Assembly (NCBI GenBank): GCA_017633985.1
Contig: JAGBOF010000015.1
Coordinates: forward strand, 1 to 42,651
DNA: 42,651 nucleotides
Source: Bacteroidales bacterium
GTDB lineage: Bacteria > Bacteroidota > Bacteroidia > Bacteroidales > P3
Reading direction: 5' to 3'
Shown here: piece after piece, positions 24,092-32,285 of the stretch
Position numbering within the stretch: the stretch's first letter is position 1
How the letters are laid out: each line of letters begins with the position of its first letter
Position numbers and translations under genes: made by a program
Notes under the pieces: model-generated
What the model was told of the DNA's origin: nothing
What the model saw: the letters and a program-made list of their open reading frames with translations, nothing else
Database searches by the model: none

Positions 24092-24890
24092 CATTAAAGC
24101 ACATATTTGTAAAATCCCTCAAACGTATCTTCACTTTCAACTCATCTTCAATTAACGACATGTGTCCTGTAGGAAGAATCATCGTTTCGCTGTGGGCAGG
24201 AAAACATGCCTGCGCATAAAGCGTTTCCGTATCTATACGTATATCCTCTTTACCCGAAATAAACAAAACGGGACATGTGCTTTGTGCCAATACATTGCAT
24301 CTGTCCTTACGGTGAATCATACCTTTTTGTGCCGCAATAATCCCTTGCTTCGGAGTGTTCAATGCAATGGATTTCAATTCCTCTATTTCGGAAGAATACT
24401 TTATGCGGTTTTCCTTTGCGAACAAATTAGGTATAAAATCAACAATAAACTTTATTCTGTCATTATCAATAAGTTCGCATGCACGCAGACGGTTATTCTT
24501 TCCTTTTTCATTATCCGCCAATGCCTGTGAATTCATAAGGCAATAACCTTTTAACATCTGCGGATAATATTCTGCAAAAGCCAATGTAATCATACCGCCC
24601 ATGCTGTGCCCGCACATAACACAATGCTTAACGCCCAGCTTATCGAGCAACGATTTTACCATCTGTGCCTGCAATTCCATCGTTGAGATTTCTTCCACTA
24701 TCTGGCTTTCGCCGTGTCCTATCAAATCCACCGCAATAACCCTCATGGAATTCATATACTCCATAACAAAATACTTCCAAACCTCCAAGGAATTCATATA
24801 ACCGTGCAAAAGAACCAATGTAACCTCGCCGCTGCCTTCGTCCTGATAGTTAATTGTCTTTCCTTTAAACTCAAATGTATGATGTATCAT
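24087..24890 (-). CDS. Alpha/beta-fold hydrolase
   Basis: A 267-residue soluble alpha/beta hydrolase. The oxyanion region is LLHGYMNS (about 27-34), the nucleophile elbow is GHSMGG with Ser96, and the acid and histidine of the triad are likely in SGKEDIRID (about 216-224) and PTGHMSLIED (about 244-253). No signal peptide. Substrates of the family range from esters to C-C bonded metabolites, so no reaction can be assigned. A TATCTTTG box (24923-24930, minus strand) lies 33 bp upstream, with a possible -33 TTTG at a slightly short spacing. Confidence 0.88.
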   Translation of the reverse strand: MIHHTFEFKGKTINYQDEGSGEVTLVLLHGYMNSLEVWKYFVMEYMNSMRVIAVDLIGHGESQIVEEISTMELQAQMVKSLLDKLGVKHCVMCGHSMGGMITLAFAEYYPQMLKGYCLMNSQALADNEKGKNNRLRACELIDNDRIKFIVDFIPNLFAKENRIKYSSEIEELKSIALNTPKQGIIAAQKGMIHRKDRCNVLAQSTCPVLFISGKEDIRIDTETLYAQACFPAHSETMILPTGHMSLIEDELKVKIRLRDFTNMCFNV

Positions 24891-25040
24891 AACCTAAAAT
24901 ACAATTATTTTTTAATAATTTGCAAAGATACAAAAAATAGTTCAAACAAAGTTTTTAAGATTGCCGAAGTCTTCACGTTCTTTAAAAATCTTAACAGCCG
25001 CAATACTCATAACAACCATAAAAGCCCTGTTATTGCAATA

Positions 25041-25079
25041 AAAAACGGCGGATAAAGCCCGTAATTTCTTCATCCGCCG
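25041..25079 (-). terminator. Terminator of the second toxin-antitoxin operon
   Basis: On the minus strand CGGCGGAT (25079-25072) pairs with ATCCGCCG (25053-25046) across an 18-nt loop, followed by a T run. It lies 22 bp beyond the PIN toxin stop. The rest of 24931-25045 shows no feature. Confidence 0.7.
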
Positions 25080-25100
25080 AGAACTTAAGTCATTGTATTC

Positions 25101-25511
25101 TTATTTACTGAAAAACTCATCAGGAGTTAATATATTTATATCCGAAAGTACAAAATCTTGCTTATTTCTTGTAATCAAAACATCACAACCATTATTCAAT
25201 GCTGAAAAATATTGTAAAGCATCTTCAAAATCTCCGAACGTTGAATTCAAAGACTGTTTAACAATAGTATCGTCAACATTTGTTGCTTTACAAATTCTAT
25301 TCAGTGCCTTTAGTTTGAATATAATTTCTTCTGAAGGAAGTTTTTGTCTATGCAATAAATAGCATACAGTACCGTATGTTAAAGAAGAACAATACAAATC
25401 TATAACTTTTTCGTATGCTAATGAAAAAAGATAAGCAGCTTTTGTATGTTCCTGTCTTTTTTCATCCAAGAAATCCATTACAATATTAGTGTCTAAAAAC
25501 AGTTTAAGCAT
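25101..25511 (-). CDS. PIN-domain toxin of the second toxin-antitoxin pair
   Basis: A 136-residue PIN-fold putative ribonuclease. The signature N-terminus KLFLDTNIVMDFLD supplies the first catalytic Asp (D7); a middle acidic pair is in FGDFEDALQYF (about 92-102), and the last conserved position is in VLITRNKQDF. It overlaps the preceding antitoxin by 8 bp, indicating coupled translation. It belongs to a different PIN subgroup from the toxin at 600-1010, so the two loci are not simple duplicates. RNA target unknown. Confidence 0.85.
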   Translation of the reverse strand: MLKLFLDTNIVMDFLDEKRQEHTKAAYLFSLAYEKVIDLYCSSLTYGTVCYLLHRQKLPSEEIIFKLKALNRICKATNVDDTIVKQSLNSTFGDFEDALQYFSALNNGCDVLITRNKQDFVLSDINILTPDEFFSK

Positions 25512-25854
25512 ATTTTTCTTCTAAATATTGTGAAACCTCATCCTTGTAATCAATTCCGTCGGGAAGATGCACTCCTTTACTGATTTGCTGTAATTCCTGC
25601 GGTATCTGATAATGCCCGGTATTCATCAGATTTATCAATTTAATCATATCTTTTGCGCCATCGGTACTGTAGATTTTGCTTTGCCTAATATCTTCTTCAG
25701 AATCTATGTAAGCCGATGTTTTTGTGATATCGCCATCCGAATCAATGTTTGTAAATGTAACATCCCTAACACCTTGCAATCTTGTAAGGAGATATTTTAG
25801 GTTATCAATAATACTGTTACTTTCGGCATTTAATTGTATTTGAACCGTAGTCAT
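25504..25854 (-). CDS. Putative antitoxin of the second toxin-antitoxin pair
   Basis: A 116-residue protein preceding and overlapping a PIN toxin by 8 bp. The N-terminus TTVQIQLNAESNSIIDNLKYLL could be a short ribbon-helix-type segment, and the C-terminus KDEVSQYLEEKYA is acidic and helical, as expected for a toxin-binding tail. No named family is recognised with certainty. A well-formed promoter (25878-25908) lies just upstream, so this gene is first in its operon. Function inferred from context. Confidence 0.7.
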   Translation of the reverse strand: MTTVQIQLNAESNSIIDNLKYLLTRLQGVRDVTFTNIDSDGDITKTSAYIDSEEDIRQSKIYSTDGAKDMIKLINLMNTGHYQIPQELQQISKGVHLPDGIDYKDEVSQYLEEKYA

Positions 25855-25877
25855 TTTTGTTAAAATTTTATTCTCTG

Positions 25878-25908
25878 CAAAGGTACAAATATTTTTTTAA
25901 TTGACAAA
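25878..25908 (-). promoter_or_regulatory. Promoter of the second toxin-antitoxin operon
   Basis: TTTG (25905-25908) and TACCTTTG (25878-25885) on the minus strand, spaced by exactly 19 nt, a textbook Bacteroidota promoter. It overlaps no gene but sits 14 bp beyond the stop of the zinc-ribbon gene. Confidence 0.75.
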
Positions 25909-25921
25909 CTGAACAACGGAT

Positions 25922-26308
25922 TTATCTGCCAAACTTGTCGGCAAACTCCCTGCAATTGCGGTAACTGTCGGCAAAGGACGGCGTTTTGTAAAAATTTAAC
26001 GGCGTTTTAATATTTTTTAACGGCGTTTCAGTAAATTTTGACGGCGTAAAAATATTTTTTAACGGCGTTAAATTTTTGCTGTAATTCTGCGGTCGTAAAA
26101 AATTGTAACTGAATCGGTTATTTTGGAAGAACTCCCTCGGCGGAAGATGGTATCCGCATGAATTTTTATGGTCGCACATTCCGACCGTCTCGTCGATAAT
26201 TTCCTGTGTATCAACGTCTATGTACGGTGTGAAGCAGTGATGCCTGCCGCATGACGGACATGTCAATTTGCTTTCAATGCCGTTATATTTCCTCAAAATG
26301 TATTTCAT
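25922..26308 (-). CDS. Zinc-ribbon protein, N-terminal part of a PG0870/DUF6371-like family
   Basis: A 128-residue protein. Residues 1-62 resemble the N-terminal zinc ribbon of PG0870/DUF6371-type proteins found in Bacteroidota mobile elements, with TCPSCGRHHCF (C17, C20) and MCDHKNSCGYH (C45, C51). The expected toprim-like C-terminal part is absent. Instead residues 81-113 are five seven-residue steps, each beginning Thr-Pro, encoded by a 21-bp tandem repeat; after them only 15 residues remain. It is best read as a truncated relic or a rebuilt short gene, and the family call is by motif memory. Confidence 0.65.
   Translation of the reverse strand: MKYILRKYNGIESKLTCPSCGRHHCFTPYIDVDTQEIIDETVGMCDHKNSCGYHLPPREFFQNNRFSYNFLRPQNYSKNLTPLKNIFTPSKFTETPLKNIKTPLNFYKTPSFADSYRNCREFADKFGR
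25978..26082. repeat. 21-bp-phased repeat array C, in frame within the zinc-ribbon gene
   Basis: On the plus strand ACGGCGT cores start at 25978, 25999, 26020, 26041 and 26062, exactly 21 bp apart, with A/T-rich spacers. On the coding strand each unit gives a Thr-Pro heptad. This is the most regular member of the dispersed family. Confidence 0.92.
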
Positions 26309-26351
26309 TGTGTTTTAGGTTTTTAGCGTTTTTTTGTCTTGTTTCCAAAAT

Positions 26352-26392
26352 CGGACGGACGTCCAACTATATATGTATGGACGGACGGACGG
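26352..26392. repeat. GGAC tandem/inverted repeat
   Basis: Tandem GGAC tetramers (CGGACGGACGTCC then TGGACGGACGGACGG) with a dyad GTCCA (26361-26365)/TGGAC (26378-26382). It lies 44 bp upstream of the zinc-ribbon start and could be a binding site. Confidence 0.6.
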
Positions 26393-26402
26393 AATTTTAA
26401 CA

Positions 26403-26450
26403 GGAGATGGAAGTAGTATATTTGAATATATATACTACTCCCACTCCCTC
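26403..26450. terminator. Hairpin after the helix-turn-helix gene
   Basis: Long stem: AGTAGTATAT and ATATACTACT, extended outward by near-complementary GGAGATGG/CCACTCCCTC. It starts 6 bp beyond the HTH stop. No strong T-run, so it could be a terminator or a protein-binding dyad. Confidence 0.5.
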
Positions 26451-26455
26451 AACTG

Positions 26456-26698
26456 TTAATTTCCCGTCCCTACTGTACGATTTTCTTCAAATAGGAATTG
26501 TTCCTTGAAATTTTCCAATTTTGTTTCGTACCGTCTGACTTTGTGTCTGACACCTGATTCGCTTAAACCGAATTTGCTGCCGATTTCTTTGAACGTAAAT
26601 CCTTCGTCACGCAATTGCATGATGTCGTTGTAATCGCGTTCCTGTTCGCTTAAATCGCTGCCTGCTCTTGAAATGTTTTCAAACGGCGTTAGCGTCAA
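26456..26698 (-). CDS. Small helix-turn-helix protein
   Basis: An 80-residue protein with a resolvase/sigma-4-like helix-turn-helix (about 28-53): MQLRDEGFTFKEIGSKFGLS then SGVRHKVRRYE, followed by an acidic tail. It probably binds DNA. The open frame begins at a TTG codon that overlaps the stop of the glycosyltransferase (TTGA), hinting at coupled translation; an ATG inside the HTH (codon 28) is unlikely because it would remove the first helix. A single ACGCCGT core of the repeat family lies at codons 5-7 of the frame. With the zinc-ribbon gene it resembles a piece of a mobile replication module. Confidence 0.65.
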   Translation of the reverse strand: MTLTPFENISRAGSDLSEQERDYNDIMQLRDEGFTFKEIGSKFGLSESGVRHKVRRYETKLENFKEQFLFEENRTVGTGN

Positions 26699-27420
26699 TA
26701 TTGTTTCCAGTTCCTGAATTTCAGCTTGAATACGCCGAAAAACGCCTCCTTGAAGATTTTCATGCTCATTTTGCTTTGTCCCAATACACGGTCGGTAAAA
26801 ACAATAGGCACTTCCTGGATTTTAAATCCCAACTTGTATGCCGTGTATTTCATCTCTATCTGGAACGCATATCCGACAAATTGTATCTTGTTAAAATCGA
26901 TTCTTTCCAAAACTTTACGGCTGTAACACACAAAACCTGCCGTGGCATCGCAAATCTTCACTCCGAGCACCAACCTGACAAACCAGGAAGCATAATAAGA
27001 CATTATCACACGTCCTATTGGCCAATTGACCACCGATATTTTTCCGTCCAAATAACGTGAACCTACGGCAAGATCGTTTCCGCCTTTGGCACAGGCATTG
27101 TACATTTCAATAAGTTTTTTGGGCGGATGTGAGAAATCGGCATCCATTTCAAAGACATATTGGTAATCTCTGTTCAATGCCCAACGGAATCCGTGTATAT
27201 AGGCAGTTCCCAATCCCAATTTGCCCTGTCTTTGCTCCAAAAACAATCTTTGAGGAAATTCTTTAATAAGTTTTTTGACTATATCGGCAGTTTCGTCCGG
27301 TGATCCGTCGTCAATAATAAGAATATCGAATTCTTTCTTCAGTTTTAATGTGTAACGGATAATATTCTCTATATTTTCCTTTTCGTTATAAGTTGGTATA
27401 ATAACTAAACTGTCCGACAT
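26695..27420 (-). CDS. Polyprenol-phosphate glycosyltransferase (DPM1-like, GT2)
   Basis: A 241-residue family 2 glycosyltransferase similar to dolichyl/polyprenol-phosphate mannosyltransferase, which loads a sugar from a nucleotide donor onto a lipid carrier at the cytoplasmic face. It has the N-terminal IIPTYNEKENIENII, the IIDDGS motif (36-41), the metal-binding DAD (93-95) in FEMDADFSHPP, and later RYLDGKISVVNWPIGRV and DATAGFVCYSRKVL. No C-terminal membrane helix pair, so it is the soluble DPM1 form. It begins 6 bp after the thioredoxin-like gene, probably in one operon. Donor sugar not determined. Confidence 0.9.
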   Translation of the reverse strand: MSDSLVIIPTYNEKENIENIIRYTLKLKKEFDILIIDDGSPDETADIVKKLIKEFPQRLFLEQRQGKLGLGTAYIHGFRWALNRDYQYVFEMDADFSHPPKKLIEMYNACAKGGNDLAVGSRYLDGKISVVNWPIGRVIMSYYASWFVRLVLGVKICDATAGFVCYSRKVLERIDFNKIQFVGYAFQIEMKYTAYKLGFKIQEVPIVFTDRVLGQSKMSMKIFKEAFFGVFKLKFRNWKQY

Positions 27421-27426
27421 ATTATT

Positions 27427-28818
27427 CTATTGTTTTTTATTCATAAATTGTTTCAACGACCCCCGTGAAGGAGAATCCATAGGATTGCGGGCAACGGTTC
27501 CGTCAGTGTTTAAAAGCACAAAGGCAGGGAAGAAATGCAGTTTAAATTCTTCGGCAAGTTCCCAATTACGGTCAAAATACAAAAAATCAAATTTATATTT
27601 ACTTCCCACTCGGGTATTGTTTACAAAATTGTACATCTTTTCAAACGAATTATCAAAACAAACCACCGCCACATTGCAGTTTTCTTTAATACTGTCATAA
27701 TAAAAATGCACGGTCTCAAGTTCTTTCAAACATGCGGTGCAATCAAGCTGCACAAAGCACAATACAAGCGGTCTGTCATTGTAATCGGATAGCGTAACAA
27801 CCTCGGAATTAATGTTTTTAACCTTCAAATCCGTTGTCTTACCGCCTTTAAAATCCTTCTTGGATAAATATTCCTTCAAATTAGCCGCAATTTGTTTATG
27901 TTCAGGGAATTTAGTGGAAGAGGCAAATTTATCAATCATCTTCAAGATTCTGTCTCTTGGGAAAACGCCTTCGGTAAATGCGTCCCTCATACCTTTAAGG
28001 AACACCATTTCCCTGAATATTTCGTTCTCAAGTATCTTATCCCGTCCCAAAGCGTCGTTAAAGGCGTTGTAATTCACTCCGTCCAACCAGTTTTCAATAT
28101 CATTGCGGCCTATAAACTTATAACCCTGCGAGAAATAATGACTGAAAACCGTATTAAAGCAATCCATATAACCGATATTGTCATACAGTACTGGAGAATT
28201 TTTAAACAATTCTTCTTTTATTTTCAGTCTTGAAGTCAATGACAAGCCATATCTTACCGATGCGAACTCATATTTGATATAAGAAAGCATGTATTCATTA
28301 TCCTTATACTTTTTCATGAGTTGTTTTTCAAACTTATCAAAGTCAGCAACAACCGAAGAATCCTTTATACTCAACAATCGGTAATTTTCCGCAAGAAAAC
28401 CGTTAAGCAGCGTATCGGCATCTTCCGTTTGGCGGTTTATTCCATCGTCTTTTTCCGAGAAAAACCTTACGGGTAAGACTTCTTTAACGGAAAACAAAAA
28501 CACGGAATCATTGTAAGGCAATACTTCAATGGAATATTTATTACCCGGACGGGCAAGAAAATGATATTCGTGCATATTGATTTTCAATATCATTTCTTTT
28601 ATACCGTCAAGCGTCACGTTCAAATCGGCATTCAATTCATCTTCAGTGCATAATACAGTTTTCAGATTCTTTTCGCACAAAGATATCCTGTCATCAATAC
28701 AAGCCAGTCTTATTTGTTTGTCCTGCATGTTTCCGCCTTTTACGTTTACATAAACATTCTGGGCAAACATACATACCGTAAAGGCTGTTGAGAATATAAA
28801 TAATATTAGTTTTTTCAT
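27427..28818 (-). CDS. Exported thioredoxin-like (TlpA/DUF5106-type) protein
   Basis: A 463-residue exported protein with signal peptide MKKLILFIFSTAFTVCMFAQ. The N-terminal and middle parts (about 20-320) resemble the uncharacterised helical region that precedes TlpA-like domains in Bacteroidota. The C-terminal 130 residues are thioredoxin-like, with the active-site CTAC (C360, C363) in FVQLDCTACLKEL and the cis-Pro region in FFPAFVLLNTDG. It would act as a thiol-disulfide oxidoreductase in the periplasm. A TATCTTTG box (28853-28860, minus) lies 34 bp upstream. The glycosyltransferase follows by 6 bp. Confidence 0.82.
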   Translation of the reverse strand: MKKLILFIFSTAFTVCMFAQNVYVNVKGGNMQDKQIRLACIDDRISLCEKNLKTVLCTEDELNADLNVTLDGIKEMILKINMHEYHFLARPGNKYSIEVLPYNDSVFLFSVKEVLPVRFFSEKDDGINRQTEDADTLLNGFLAENYRLLSIKDSSVVADFDKFEKQLMKKYKDNEYMLSYIKYEFASVRYGLSLTSRLKIKEELFKNSPVLYDNIGYMDCFNTVFSHYFSQGYKFIGRNDIENWLDGVNYNAFNDALGRDKILENEIFREMVFLKGMRDAFTEGVFPRDRILKMIDKFASSTKFPEHKQIAANLKEYLSKKDFKGGKTTDLKVKNINSEVVTLSDYNDRPLVLCFVQLDCTACLKELETVHFYYDSIKENCNVAVVCFDNSFEKMYNFVNNTRVGSKYKFDFLYFDRNWELAEEFKLHFFPAFVLLNTDGTVARNPMDSPSRGSLKQFMNKKQ

Positions 28819-28852
28819 CAGTTCTGTGTACTGCTGTTAAAAAATCACGCTG

Positions 28853-28860
28853 CAAAGATA
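28853..28860 (-). promoter_or_regulatory. -7 box of the thioredoxin-like gene
   Basis: TATCTTTG on the minus strand, 34 bp upstream of the start; it lies just after the terminator of the M16 gene, so the operon is independently transcribed. Confidence 0.5.
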
Positions 28861-28894
28861 ATATTTTTATTCCAATAAACGGTGTTATACCGTA

Positions 28895-28938
28895 TAAAAA
28901 AACAAACGGTCGGAGTCAGTTTTCTCTCAACCGTTTGT
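28895..28938 (-). terminator. Terminator of the M16 peptidase gene
   Basis: On the minus strand ACAAACGGT (28938-28930) pairs with ACCGTTTGT (28910-28902), followed by seven T residues. Stem 9 bp, loop 19 nt. Confidence 0.8.
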
Positions 28939-28984
28939 CTCAAGGCATCAAGCGTAAAACCAAAATGCCTTCGGATTTAATGCA

Positions 28985-31894
28985 TTAATATCCGAATATC
29001 TCGTCCAAAGAAAGTTCGGTAACTTTACCGTATTTCTCCAAACCTTTCATATCAACTTCGTTCTTATTACCCAAAACGATAACGTTGCGTTTTTGGTTCT
29101 TGACATATTTCTTGTTGAAATCCACAACGTCCTGCAAAGTCATCTTCTTAATTGCATTGTATTCGTCTTTGGCAGGAGATTGTTTCAATCCCAAACGTTC
29201 GCAATTCAAATAAGAATTGATGATTGACATTTTGCGGGTTCTTTGTGTACGGTAGGAAGATTCCAATGCTTGTTTTGCTATATCAAAATTCTGCTGTGAA
29301 ACAGGCATACCGTCCAACAATTCGGTGAATGCACCCAAAGCATCGATAAGTTTATCGTTCTGTGTACCTATATGGGTAAGGTTCAAATTGTGCATACCCT
29401 TTTCGTTTGCGGATTGATATACAGATGCTGCGGAATAAGCCAACGAACGTTTTTCCCTTATTTCCTGGAAAACGATGGAGTTCATGCTTCCGCCGAAATA
29501 TTCGTTATACATGCTTATCTGCGGAACCATCTTCAAATCGAACTCAACCGAAGTGGTCAATTGGCGGCAAAGAGACTGTTTTGCATCGTAATGAGTGAAA
29601 TAAACACGGTTGTCCTTTGTAGGAAGTTTGTCATATTCCTTATTTTGCTTCAAAGCTTTCTTTGCAGGATGCACACTGTGTTTGGATGCAATTGTATTTT
29701 CTATTTGTGCCAAAGATTTGTCGCCGTAATACAATATACGCTGCGGTTGGGAAGTCATGGTTTTGATTTGTCCGATAACATCTTCGGCAGTAATATTCTT
29801 CACCTCATCATTGGTTACGAAATATTTTCTCACGTTGTCCTTACCGTAAATAACGTATGATGCCATACGCTGGAAGATTGCATTTTGACGTGATTTATTG
29901 TCGTTACGTGATTTCAAAACATTGTTAACGGAGTTCTGAACTGCTTGCGCGGAGATTTTAGGATTGTTCAATATGTCTTCCACTATCTCAATGGCTTTGT
30001 CCATATTCTCACTCAAACCTGAAATGTTTACCGTTGCATGTTTTTCACCGAATCCTATCGAATACTGACATGCAATGTCATACATCTGTCTGCTTATTTG
30101 TGCAAGCGAACGGCTTGTGCTTTCCAACTGATCCAAGAAAGAGTTTGTTATTCCCGCTCTTTTGTCATAAAGCGAACCGTAATCATATCTGTAAACCAAT
30201 TGGAAACGTCCGTTCTGATCGTTTTTCACATAAAGGATTTCATTACCGTTTGCTTTGCCTTTTTGCATATCTTTGTTGAAATCAACGAATACAGGCTCAA
30301 TAGGATCAACCTTCATATTCTTTATTTCGGTCAAGAAAGAACTTTCAACGTCGCGGTTCATCACAACAGGAGTTATTTCAGGTTTATCAACCTTCTGAAC
30401 ATCACGTTTTTCTCCCTGACGCTTGTAAACAACCACATAATTATTGTCACCGAATATACGTTTTGCGAAATTGATTACTTCATCCTTTGTAACCTTACTC
30501 ATATTCTCCGTTTCGTTGATTACGTCCTGCCAATTACGGTGTGCAAGATATGCCATACACATACTCATTGCACGGTTCTGATTGCTTTCCAATGATTGCA
30601 TTTCACGCAATTTAAGATTGTTGATTGCAGCCTTCAATAAATCTTCGTCCCAATCTCCGCTCTTAAGTATCTCAATCTGTTTAAGCATCAAATCCTTCAA
30701 TTCTTCCAATGACTGTCCCTGTTTAGGCGTACCTCTTAACATAAAACATGAATAGTCGTTCAAATCGTCCACACCGCTTGATACATGTTGCGCTAATTGC
30801 TTTTGATTGATATTCTCGTCCATCAAACCGCACGAACCGTTCATCAAAACGGCATCAACCATCTGTGCCAACAACACGTCACGGCTTCCCGTTCCTGCGT
30901 CGATACGGAAAGCAACGGTAACGTTTTCTGCTTCCAATCCGTTAACCTCAACAACTTTCACCTGCTCTATCGGATTTTCGTGAACGAATGTAAAGTCAGG
31001 AACATAACGCGGCTGTATTTTACCGAAATATTTGTTGATCAATTTTATTGCCTGATCGGGATCAAAGTCTCCCGACATTGAAATGCAATAGTTGTTAGGA
31101 ACGTAATAGTTGTAGAAATGTTTGTTGATGTTTGCTAAAGAAGGATTCTTCAAATGTTCAATCGTTCCTATCGTAGTTTGCGTTCCGTAAGGGTGATTAG
31201 GGAACAAAGCCTCGTAAAGTTTCTCGTAAACCGTACGTGCATCGTTTGCCATACCCATATTCTTTTCCTCATAAACGGCTTCCAACTCCGTATGGAACAA
31301 ACGGAACACAGGATCGGCGAAACGCTCACCCTCTATTTTCAACCATCTTTCCAATTCGTTGGAAGGAATATTCTCCTGATACACCGTCATATCGTTGGAA
31401 GTAAACGCATTGGTCCCCGAAGCACCTATAAGCGACATCATTTTGTCGTATTCGTTAGGAATAGCGTATTTACTTGCTTCGTATGACACACTGTCTATCT
31501 GATGATAGATTTCTTTACGCTTTTGGGCATCGGTAGTCTTGTTATAAACCTCGTACAAAGCCTCAATTTTCTTCAATTGTTCGCTTTCTTTTGCCCAATC
31601 AAGCGTTCCGAATGTGGTTGTTCCCTTGAAAAGCAAATGCTCCAAATAATGGGACAATCCCGTAGATTCACTCGGATCGTTTTTACTTCCCACGCGGACG
31701 GCAATATAGGTTTGAATTCTCGGTTCGTCCTTATTAACCGAAAGGAAAACCTGCAAACCGTTGTCAAGCGTGTAATGAATGACATTCATAGGGTCATTCT
31801 TATAAGTCTGTTTTCTGAAATTTTGGGCAAAGGCAGATGATACAATAACCATCAATGCCAAAAACAGTAAGCCCTTAAGTTTTAACTTGTTCAT
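28985..31894 (-). CDS. M16-family zinc metallopeptidase (two-domain, pitrilysin/PqqL-like)
   Basis: A 969-residue exported peptidase. Signal peptide MNKLKLKGLLFLALMVIVSSAFAQ. The inverted zinc motif HYLEH lies at 82-86 in GLSHYLEHLLFKGTTTFG; the distal Glu ligand is probably in LEAVYEEKNM. A second M16 domain from about 540 lacks HxxEH and is the usual inactive half that closes the chamber. The C-terminal EIREKRSLAYSAASVYQ is the typical R/Y substrate-binding motif. The length is normal for the two-domain form. Single-gene unit with its own -7 box (TAACTTTG at 31933-31940, minus) and terminator. Likely a periplasmic peptide-degrading enzyme. Confidence 0.92.
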   Translation of the reverse strand: MNKLKLKGLLFLALMVIVSSAFAQNFRKQTYKNDPMNVIHYTLDNGLQVFLSVNKDEPRIQTYIAVRVGSKNDPSESTGLSHYLEHLLFKGTTTFGTLDWAKESEQLKKIEALYEVYNKTTDAQKRKEIYHQIDSVSYEASKYAIPNEYDKMMSLIGASGTNAFTSNDMTVYQENIPSNELERWLKIEGERFADPVFRLFHTELEAVYEEKNMGMANDARTVYEKLYEALFPNHPYGTQTTIGTIEHLKNPSLANINKHFYNYYVPNNYCISMSGDFDPDQAIKLINKYFGKIQPRYVPDFTFVHENPIEQVKVVEVNGLEAENVTVAFRIDAGTGSRDVLLAQMVDAVLMNGSCGLMDENINQKQLAQHVSSGVDDLNDYSCFMLRGTPKQGQSLEELKDLMLKQIEILKSGDWDEDLLKAAINNLKLREMQSLESNQNRAMSMCMAYLAHRNWQDVINETENMSKVTKDEVINFAKRIFGDNNYVVVYKRQGEKRDVQKVDKPEITPVVMNRDVESSFLTEIKNMKVDPIEPVFVDFNKDMQKGKANGNEILYVKNDQNGRFQLVYRYDYGSLYDKRAGITNSFLDQLESTSRSLAQISRQMYDIACQYSIGFGEKHATVNISGLSENMDKAIEIVEDILNNPKISAQAVQNSVNNVLKSRNDNKSRQNAIFQRMASYVIYGKDNVRKYFVTNDEVKNITAEDVIGQIKTMTSQPQRILYYGDKSLAQIENTIASKHSVHPAKKALKQNKEYDKLPTKDNRVYFTHYDAKQSLCRQLTTSVEFDLKMVPQISMYNEYFGGSMNSIVFQEIREKRSLAYSAASVYQSANEKGMHNLNLTHIGTQNDKLIDALGAFTELLDGMPVSQQNFDIAKQALESSYRTQRTRKMSIINSYLNCERLGLKQSPAKDEYNAIKKMTLQDVVDFNKKYVKNQKRNVIVLGNKNEVDMKGLEKYGKVTELSLDEIFGY

Positions 31895-31932
31895 CGTATT
31901 GATTGTTTTAATTTAATTTTGCATTAAAGGTG

Positions 31933-31940
31933 CAAAGTTA
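31933..31940 (-). promoter_or_regulatory. -7 box of the M16 peptidase gene
   Basis: TAACTTTG on the minus strand 38 bp upstream of the start codon; no good -33 partner. Confidence 0.5.
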
Positions 31941-32123
31941 TGAATTTTTTGCGTGAAATCTATATTTTTTACTGATTTTTTGACAAATAAGCCCGCTGAA
32001 GTGTATTGCTGCAACGGTAGAAGCATTGTTTTTATCCGCAACAAACACTCTCGGACAAATAACGCTGCAAAATATTATAATCTTTTTACATAAAAACATA
32101 TTCGGCGGGGTGGAAAAACATCC

Positions 32124-32131
32124 TAATTTTG
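32124..32131 (+). promoter_or_regulatory. -7 box of the Cu/Zn permease gene
   Basis: TAATTTTG, followed by repeat array D within the presumed leader (about 150 nt). Confidence 0.45.
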
Positions 32132-32148
32132 CATACGGAAAAATTAAG

Positions 32149-32232
32149 ACGGCGTTATTTAAAAATAATACGGCGTTTTAAAAAATTAATCACGCTGATT
32201 ATTTTAACGAAAAGGCGTTTTATTTTAGGGTT
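32149..32232. repeat. 21-bp-phased repeat array D upstream of the permease
   Basis: On the plus strand cores ACGGCGT (32149), ACGGCGT (32170), CACGCTG (32191) and AAGGCGT (32212) start exactly 21 bp apart. Sits between the divergent M16 and permease genes; 31941-32123 otherwise shows no feature. Confidence 0.85.
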
Positions 32233-32285
32233 TTGCTACATGTTAGAAATCAAGCATATACAAAGGCATAAAAACAGGGTAAAAA

